Part shown: positions 57,795 to 64,000 of the stretch, in pieces
How the letters are laid out: every line of letters begins with the position of its first letter
Numbering within the stretch: the stretch's first letter is position 1
Source: Nipponacmea schrenckii
Lineage: Eukaryota; Mollusca; Gastropoda; Lottiidae
Assembly (NCBI GenBank): GCA_030562195.1
Contig: JAUJPP010000005.1
Span: 35,699,106-35,763,105, forward strand
Reading direction: 5' to 3'
DNA length: 64,000 nt
Notes under the pieces: model-generated
The model's database searches: none
What the model was told of the DNA's origin: nothing
The model's input: the letters and a program-made list of their open reading frames with translations, nothing else
Position numbers and translations under genes: made by a program

Positions 57795-60751
57795 ATGAGA
57801 ACTCTTATTGCCTGTGTCCTTTTTGTTGCCGTTGCTGTAAGTTTGTTTAAATTCGTTCTATATTTTGTGAATTTTACGCTGACAGACAAATTTTCCTACC
57901 CCGTCAATGTTCGTCTCAATTGTAGGGTTATACGTTATAGGCAATCTTGGTTCTTTTGAACCTTTGTTTCTAGGTAGATTCACGCAGAATCGCTATATTA
58001 CATTGTAACATTAAACGATATAGTTCATGACTCCTGGTGGCATTGTACATAAATTTTACGAAATGTGTTTTTTTTTTTTTTTTGTTGTTGTTGTTCGTGA
58101 CAAGTTGATGTGGTCTCCAGATTCTATGTAAAGGGAGATAAGGTAACCATTTGAAAAAAACAATCAGCCAACAATTATGTTTATTTCCAGGGTCAGTTCC
58201 GATTCCCATGGTGGAATGGAGTAAAGAGTGACAGACATAATGGTTATACATTTGAATACCATTCAAGACATGTAAGTTTATATCTATGGTTAGACATCAT
58301 CTAAACCAAACTTGTCGTCCGTCCACTAAATACGACGTTTCATTCAGTCTAACTAAAGTATCAGTTTCATTTATTTTAAAATCAAACAAGATTTTTTATC
58401 GAAGTCCGGTTTAAAGAAGTAAATTGTCTGACCTGTAGCTAACTTCTTATGTAGTGTAATTAGTTTTCAGAGAATGGGGGGGGGGTGATTCTCTCAGATG
58501 TACAGGCCAAGGGTGTAACAAATTCTTTATTGAGAAATTTGGATAATGTTCGGATCTGCTGGATATTTTTCTTCTGTCCTGATCTGAAATTAGAAGAAAT
58601 AATAACTCGTCCAAGAAGGGTGAGAAATTATCTATGTACAGATTGTTTTTAGTTTGCTTTGAACAAGATTGTCATTTAAGTTCTGATTTTTGGAATTTGC
58701 CACTGTCGATTTCTGCTTATAGACATGGGGAAATTTCTCTTCAAGACTCTTATAATGGGTATGAATTATCTTGCTTGCTTTATTACGGGTTGCATTGAAC
58801 GGGACGAAAAGGAGTCTTGCTGTAGTTAATGTCTCAATCGAATGGGCTTCCCTAGATTGACGGAATTTGGTAGTTTCATCTTCCGGCAGGTCAATTTCCA
58901 TGCGCTCAATATATTGTCGACATATCGTTTGGTATATTTTGTTTTACATGAAATTAAATTTATTACATTCGAGTTTTCACAGTCATGTTATATGCTCATG
59001 GATCAGGTACCTTTATCCGTAGAGTTACTTAAATGATAATGAGTTTCTGATATAAAGGGACATGTTTTGCATCTGCGTGAAAATCATGCAGCACTCCTTA
59101 ATCCTGGAGGTTCTTCGATATAAAGTCTGTTTATGGTATTTTTATGTTTACCTTTTTAAAAGAATTGTACAGGCTTGGTCGAAATCTGAAGATCTTGTGC
59201 AAAGTTGGTGAAATCATAAAACTTGTGACTACTGTAAGGCTACAAATTATTGCGAGATAGAAATTAATGCGTTAAATGCGACCTATCTGCGATCGCATTA
59301 ATTTGTATCCGCATTTTAAAATACATATTTGCAAATGAATTATATGCAGTTAAGTATTTAAATTGAGACCGGGTGGGATTAAGTAATTAGGTAATTATCT
59401 CTAAATTTGAAACTGATCAGTAATCAATGGCGTTAAAAAAACAAAAGATTTTCACACTTGACTATTTAAAGGTAAAATCTTGATCATTGTTCATGTCTTC
59501 ATTCATTAAACACTTGTAGACACCTATCGCGGATCGCATTAATTTGTACTCGCATTTTAGTCTCTATACTCCATGTCGCATTAATTTGTTGACGCATTAA
59601 TTTCTAGCCTTACAGTAAATTATACTAGAAAAGTTATGTTTTGCTCTTATGCAAAAGTTGATGAGTGTGAGTTTCTTCGAAATACACCTGAATACCTAGT
59701 TTATTGGTCTCTGCTATGAAATCTCCTTAGAAGACAGGGGTGGTGGTTGTTAAGAAATTGCCAAAACTGTTCTATAAAGTCCAAACCATGACAATGTTAA
59801 CCAAAGAGCGTCCGTCAGTGTTAAAATGATTTTTGTATTCGTCATTTTCAGAACTTGGTTGTTGTCCGAGATTCCAGATCCTGCTACCTGATCAAGGCAC
59901 AACATAATTTACATTACGATGCTACCCAAAGAAATACTGTTGAAGTGAGTATGCAAATGATATTATATGGATAGGTTTGCTTTTTTCGACACTATCAAAT
60001 ATATGTAAAGAAAGAAGTACTAAAGCTATACATAAATCGTTCGAAAATACATTAAATTAGGAATTTTACTTTTTATAGGTGTATTTTTTGTAAATCGTGC
60101 GAGTCCTAGAAATGACGAGTCCTTTTAAATTTTAAACACGAATTATTCCGGACATCATGCATTTGAAGGCTAAAATTTTGGCGATGAACTGAACACTAGC
60201 TTAGCTTAGCAATAAACAATTTCCCGTTCCTGAGGTTAAAGTATTTTTGTTGAAACGAATCGCGAACCGGTCCCTTCATATATATCAAGTAGGTTCACAT
60301 TTTTATGCCGACGATGCCAAGGTCACTTGATAATCCTCTTTGGTTATGTTATCCAAATCTATATTATTAATTATTCGGATTTGTTAATACATAATACGAA
60401 TTGTCATTGAAGCGGCCGAAGTCCTTAACATCAATACATTTCTACTGATAACTAAATCATTCCCGTATAGCCCCAAATTGTAAATGTTTAATCTGATATG
60501 CATAGCCAATTACACTTTAGATGTTTATTTCAAATGTTATTTTCTAGGATGATATTATCAAGCACATCAAAGAAAAAGATGGCCTTCACCGAGAAACTCA
60601 TCTCCATGCCTTGACTCAATTCCACGATGTCTTGGAAGCTGGTGAATGCGCTCGAAAATTCTTGTACGAATTGGACTTTGTGTTACCACAATCTATGCAT
60701 GCTGCTACCACCACTGCCTCTGCTGGTACCTCCATGGACATGGGCAACTAA
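57795..60751 (+). CDS. Four-exon gene for a small secreted protein (139 residues)
   Basis: Exons 57795-57836, 58191-58271, 59852-59944 and 60548-60751 (stop TAA). All introns have GT..AG ends (GTAAGT, GTAAGT, GTGAGT donors; TTCCAG, TTTCAG, TTCTAG acceptors), and all are phase 0. Exon 1 encodes a signal peptide, MRTLIACVLFVAVA, with likely cleavage exactly at the exon 1/2 junction. The mature protein of 125 residues has GQFRFPWWNG, then YTFEYHSRHNLVVVRDSRSC YLI, a helical D/E/K/H-rich part and a Thr/Ser/Ala tail. It has only two mature cysteines, residues 52 and 105, which could form one disulphide. A hydrophobic strand, an Asp, then Cys-Tyr, with a second Cys some 50 residues on, vaguely recalls BRICHOS domains. 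I do not recognise the family with certainty. Exons 2 and 3 could be skipped without frame change. Expression site unknown; flanked on both sides by 160-bp-unit repeats. Confidence 0.88.
59232..59615. mobile_element. TA-flanked MITE inside intron 2 of the secreted-protein gene
   Basis: The left tip CTGTAAGGCTACAAATTA (59232) is matched by the right tip TAATTTCTAGCCTTACAG (ending 59615) as inverted repeats, with TA on both sides (59230-59231 and 59616-59617). The body has several repeats of CGCATTAATTTGT with GATCGCA cores. It is a 384-bp Tc1/mariner-type non-autonomous element, placed in the intron about 240 bp before exon 3, on the non-coding side of the acceptor. Confidence 0.85.
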
Positions 60752-61420
60752 ATGGGTTAGTTAATGGCTTGCTTTATTATTCTGGTTTAGAAAAGTCAAT
60801 CAGAAACGCGGATTAAAAACCGATTCATCCGCAACGCTTTTTAGAAGTCGTTGTTGATCAAATTAATCAGGTTAGAAAAATTCTTGTAAGGATAAATTTA
60901 AAGACATAATTTTCTCACATATAGGTGAAAAATGGTGATCGTGTATCTTGAAATATATCGTATCATTTGAGATATGTAAAAACCTAAACACTAGTGGTGC
61001 GTGTTCCTAGTCTTGACAATTGAAATTCTTAAACGTTCATTTCTTTCCAATCCGTCTGAAATCACGCAGCATGTCAAATTTGAATTCAACTGATCGCGCA
61101 ATAGGACGATTTCACAGCCAATTTAGAGAGCTAATTAATCGTTCTTTTCTTTCTTTCAGGAAAGAAATTCAGAGATTAGCAAGAAACAATAATAAAAACA
61201 TGTCAAAATTTGTTTTATATTCAAATCTCTATAGGCGTGGGACTGTGACTGTTAAATGTGACTAAAAATGAATTTTAGATTACATAAAGGGAGATAATCG
61301 TCACTGAATACATTCATTGCATCACCTTTAATGTGATAAAAAACAAGCGGTTGCCTATCAAGATACGTCCACTTTAAAATATATTTTCTGTTTCAACACA
61401 GGTAGAAACTCCAACATTAT
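60752..61420 (+). other. Likely 3' UTR and flank of the secreted-protein gene
   Basis: No further coding exon seen. Polyadenylation-signal-like AATAAAA words occur near 61190. An acceptor-like TTCTTTCTTTCAG at 61159 could mark a 3' UTR exon, but there is no support. Confidence 0.35.
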
Positions 61421-61853
61421 TTAGGTCTAATCCAAGTTCTCATCAATATAAATGTTCACACCAAATTTGATTCAAATCAGATGAAACCTAGTCTCTATTG
61501 TATTAACTAGCTAATCTTCCTGAGTTTGGACTAAGTCAAGGGCAATAACTCAAATAAAGTTCATCGAAAAATAGTAAATATTGAACTTGTTCAAGATCTC
61601 ACCAATAAAAATGATCACATCAAATCAGATGAAAACTGTTGTCTATGTGGTGTTCAGAAGTCTGTTTTGACGCGTTTTGACTAAGTCAAGGACAATAACT
61701 CAAAAACCGTTCGTCGAAAAATCGCCAATTTCGAGCTTATCGGAGATCTCATCAATATAAATGATCACACCAAGTTTCATTCAAATCCGACAAAAACTGT
61801 AGTCTCTATCGCGTTCACAAGCAATTGTGGACGGACGGACGGACGTACGAATG
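61421..61853 (+). repeat. Family B 160-bp-unit repeat element ending in (GGAC)n
   Basis: About 2.5 units of the family B consensus (TCAAGGGCAATAACTCAA, AAGATCTCACCAATA, AATGATCACA, AAGTTTCATTCAAATCCGA), ending GTTCACAAGCAATTGTGGAC GGACGGACGGACG. The word AGCAATTGTGGACGGACGG is shared with the end of family A at about 57607. The element lies 0.7 kb downstream of the secreted-protein gene. Confidence 0.88.
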
Positions 61854-62863
61854 CTACCTTTAGATACTTTTTCTTGTGAGACCTCACCTTTGGGGACTTT
61901 TAATCGATTCTTGCGATTGGTACATTAAGAGTCTTTTGTCATTAAATTTTATGGGGCTTTTCTTTTTTCTTGTGCGACTAAGGTTAGGCTGCCTTTTTTT
62001 CTGGACCATATTTGACGAAAATTGTCTCTCTTTGACCACATACTTCAACTTTTGTTCATTTCAGCTGCTAAAGAGACTTTTCGCAATTTTCATTTTTGCT
62101 CTGCTTGTGTGACTTTTCGTACTTGAAATAATTGATTTGCAGAAAAAAGAAAAAACATTTTCTTGTGTAACTTTGCGTATCTTGACAAACCAGAATTTTA
62201 TCTCCCCTTTGATCACATGTTCCGCTAATATAACATGGATATGAGCTACCGTGTCTTTATTTGTTTATATTGTTAAGAGGTGTTTCCCTATGGGACTTTC
62301 GTCTTTATCAGACTATTTCGATTATAAAGGTCTTTTTGCTAATACTGAAATTTTGAAACAGATTTAACAGACGTTATTCCAAACGTCAAAATTCCTTTAT
62401 TTTATGTTCATCTTTGCTAGTACAGGGCTTAAAATCTAAATCTTCCTTTTTATTTTCACTGCATGCCCTCACTTCACTCATGTATGTTGTGCGATGACCA
62501 TACTTGTCTTTGTGTTTTGCAAATTGTTGTTAATCAGTGATGATAGTTTTAAGCTTAACAAATGTTAATACATAAAAATGTTGTTAATCTATAATTTATT
62601 TTGTAAGCAAAGGCAACAGTAACTGAAATAAACACATTTTAATTGTAAGTAACATTTCCTTACACGTAATGGATGAAATTAAGAGTTAGTGTCTGAATGA
62701 TTGAACATCTATAGTCTACTGCGATTAAGCAACTTCTACCGCATTAAAGTTTAAATACACCTTTTAAAATATTCCAACTTTTTCCAAAAAAACATGATTA
62801 ATAAAACCACAGTCCTTTAAAACTAACAAAAATCACTCATTTTAACAGTTTCCATGACTTAAC
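61854..62863. other. Intergenic, 3' flank of two convergent genes
   Basis: T-rich; no gene recognised. AATAAA words (for example 62627, plus strand) could serve as polyadenylation signals. Confidence 0.4.
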
Positions 62864-63971
62864 TTATTTGTGATTAATATTCGAATTTTTTTTAATAATA
62901 TTTGTATAATGTTTATCTTTTAAGAATTTACTTTTTGCCATAATATTTATGCATTCTGGTTTCCGTGGTGTAGTTTTAGATTCAAGGTGCTTTTTGAAAA
63001 ATTTAAAGATTTCAGTAGTTTGTTCAGCCGTCCACCTGATTCGTTTGCATTTTGTATTCCCCTTCTTTTTCTTGGGCACTTTTGTCATGGTGGGTAAATC
63101 ATTATCAGAAGATTCTTCCTCTTCTGAAATTTTTCTTTTCTTGGGAACGGTTGCAGGTTGTTCTGCCTCAACAATATTTGGATTCATTTCTATGGTTTCA
63201 TGTTCTGAAGTCTCAATATTCTCTCTCGGCATCTTTTCTGACAAAACATCTGAAGAATTGAAAAAGAAATAATACAAATTAAAGATGCTTTGAATTTTTA
63301 ATTCTTATCAAATTCTATTACAAGATTACACAAAAACAAAATAAATGAAAATCTAACATTCAGTTTCCTAGATTGTATCATAGTGGAAAACATCTTTATG
63401 GAAATAGATTCAAATCTAATTGTTATTTCTGTAACTCATTGATAAACCACATTTTGCATTAGCATTACAATGCTATTTGAATTCGCATTATCAAATTATG
63501 TATTCTATAAACTACTAACCTTCAAATGTTATGTCATCCAATTTTTTCCCAGCAAAGTTTTTCGTAAGGTTTAAATCTTGAACCAGTAACAATTTGCTTA
63601 CTTTAACACGTTCTAAAAACCTTGACATTGTTTGGTAGTCTTCTTGGTGGACTCTCTTAGTGTGCCCCAAATGTTTACAGAGCCAGTCTAGCTGCTGGGT
63701 ATCTAAGTTAATAACCTGGAAAATAGTTGATATATTAAAGTAAAGTATTTATACTTGTGATGATTTTGTTTTTTTGGCAAAATAAAGGATTTTTTGTAGT
63801 GTCCTAAACAATTGTAAATGAAGAAAATAATAAGTAAATATCGGGTACCTACTTGAGAAAGTGTAGCCGTGTATTTTCTCATTGTAACATTTGTTATGTT
63901 TTCTGGATGTTGTAAATTGAGTTCACTGGTTAATGTCTTCAAGGATTCATAACTTCGAGCAGCTCCAATGG
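62864..63971 (-). CDS. Crypton-like tyrosine-recombinase C-terminus fused to SANT-like domain, 3' part of gene
   Basis: Minus-strand exons 63971-63853, 63715-63520 and 63249-62864 (stop TAA), with donors GTAGGT and GTTAGT and acceptors TTTTAG, TTCCAG, TTTCAG-like CTTCAG. The first exon begins in phase 2, so the gene continues beyond the window. Exon a has NVTMRKYTATLSQ with the second catalytic Arg (63877-63879). Exon b has WLCKHLGHTKRVHQEDYQTM with the His (63662-63664) and the nucleophile Tyr (63635-63637), then KVSKLLLVQDL and FAGKKLDDITFE. The last exon has an acidic and KKRK/PKKKKG basic linker (nuclear-localisation-like), then CKRIRWTAEQTTEIFKFF and TPRKPECINIMAKSKFLKDK, a SANT/Myb-like pattern. 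This resembles a widespread fish and mollusc family of recombinase-derived nuclear proteins. Whether it is a domesticated gene or a transposon copy cannot be told without the 5' part. No stops or frameshifts seen. Confidence 0.8.
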
Positions 63972-64000
63972 CTAAAATAGTTTAAGGTCAATGTACTTTT

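Overview
Eukaryotic (animal) DNA, AT-rich, with short exons bounded by GT..AG introns and a dense load of transposable elements. No bacterial-style operons, rRNA genes, CRISPR arrays or convincing tRNA genes were seen. The mix of DIRS-type, BEL/Pao, LINE, PIF/Harbinger and Crypton-like tyrosine-recombinase sequences, together with long repeats of about 160 bp ending in (GGAC)n tracts, suggests a marine invertebrate, most likely a mollusc. That assignment is inference.

Layout. 0.4-1.4 kb: a pyrimidine-rich minisatellite with a 36-bp unit. 5.6-7.0 kb: a decayed LINE. 7.6-11.4 kb: an almost complete DIRS-type retroelement (gag with zinc knuckle, RT, RNase H, tyrosine recombinase) broken by a few stops and frameshifts. 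12.2-13.2 kb: a relic PIF/Harbinger transposon. 13.4-13.85 kb: the 3' part of another LINE. 14.16-14.80 kb: a TA-flanked MITE with a nested hairpin. 16.8-18.96 kb: a heavily decayed BEL/Pao retrotransposon. 19-36 kb: mostly non-coding, with several MITEs, dispersed repeat pairs, a 251-bp near-perfect palindrome at 31.5 kb and a few weak exon candidates.

36.7-57.7 kb is the most unusual part. Two recent inverted copies of a 2.2-kb repeat element (family A, 12-13 units of about 160 bp) lie 17 kb apart. Directly beside the left copy is a 5.5-kb foldback-like element (38999-44483). It has 1.4-kb inverted termini capped by 16-20 copies of a TATAAAA-containing minisatellite and is flanked by a perfect target-site duplication. 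Inside it sits a 912-bp transposon with its own perfect 8-bp duplication, carrying a fragment of a PIF1-type helicase.

Two host-like genes can be read. At 57795-60751 (+) a four-exon gene encodes a 139-residue secreted protein. Its TATA box lies about a dozen bases from the end of the right family A repeat, and one intron holds a MITE. At 62864-63971 (-) lie the last three exons of a gene encoding a Crypton-like tyrosine-recombinase C-terminus, with Arg, His and Tyr retained, fused to a lysine-rich linker and a SANT-like domain. This gene continues beyond the right edge of the window.

All family assignments come from reading motifs by eye. No database search was made.
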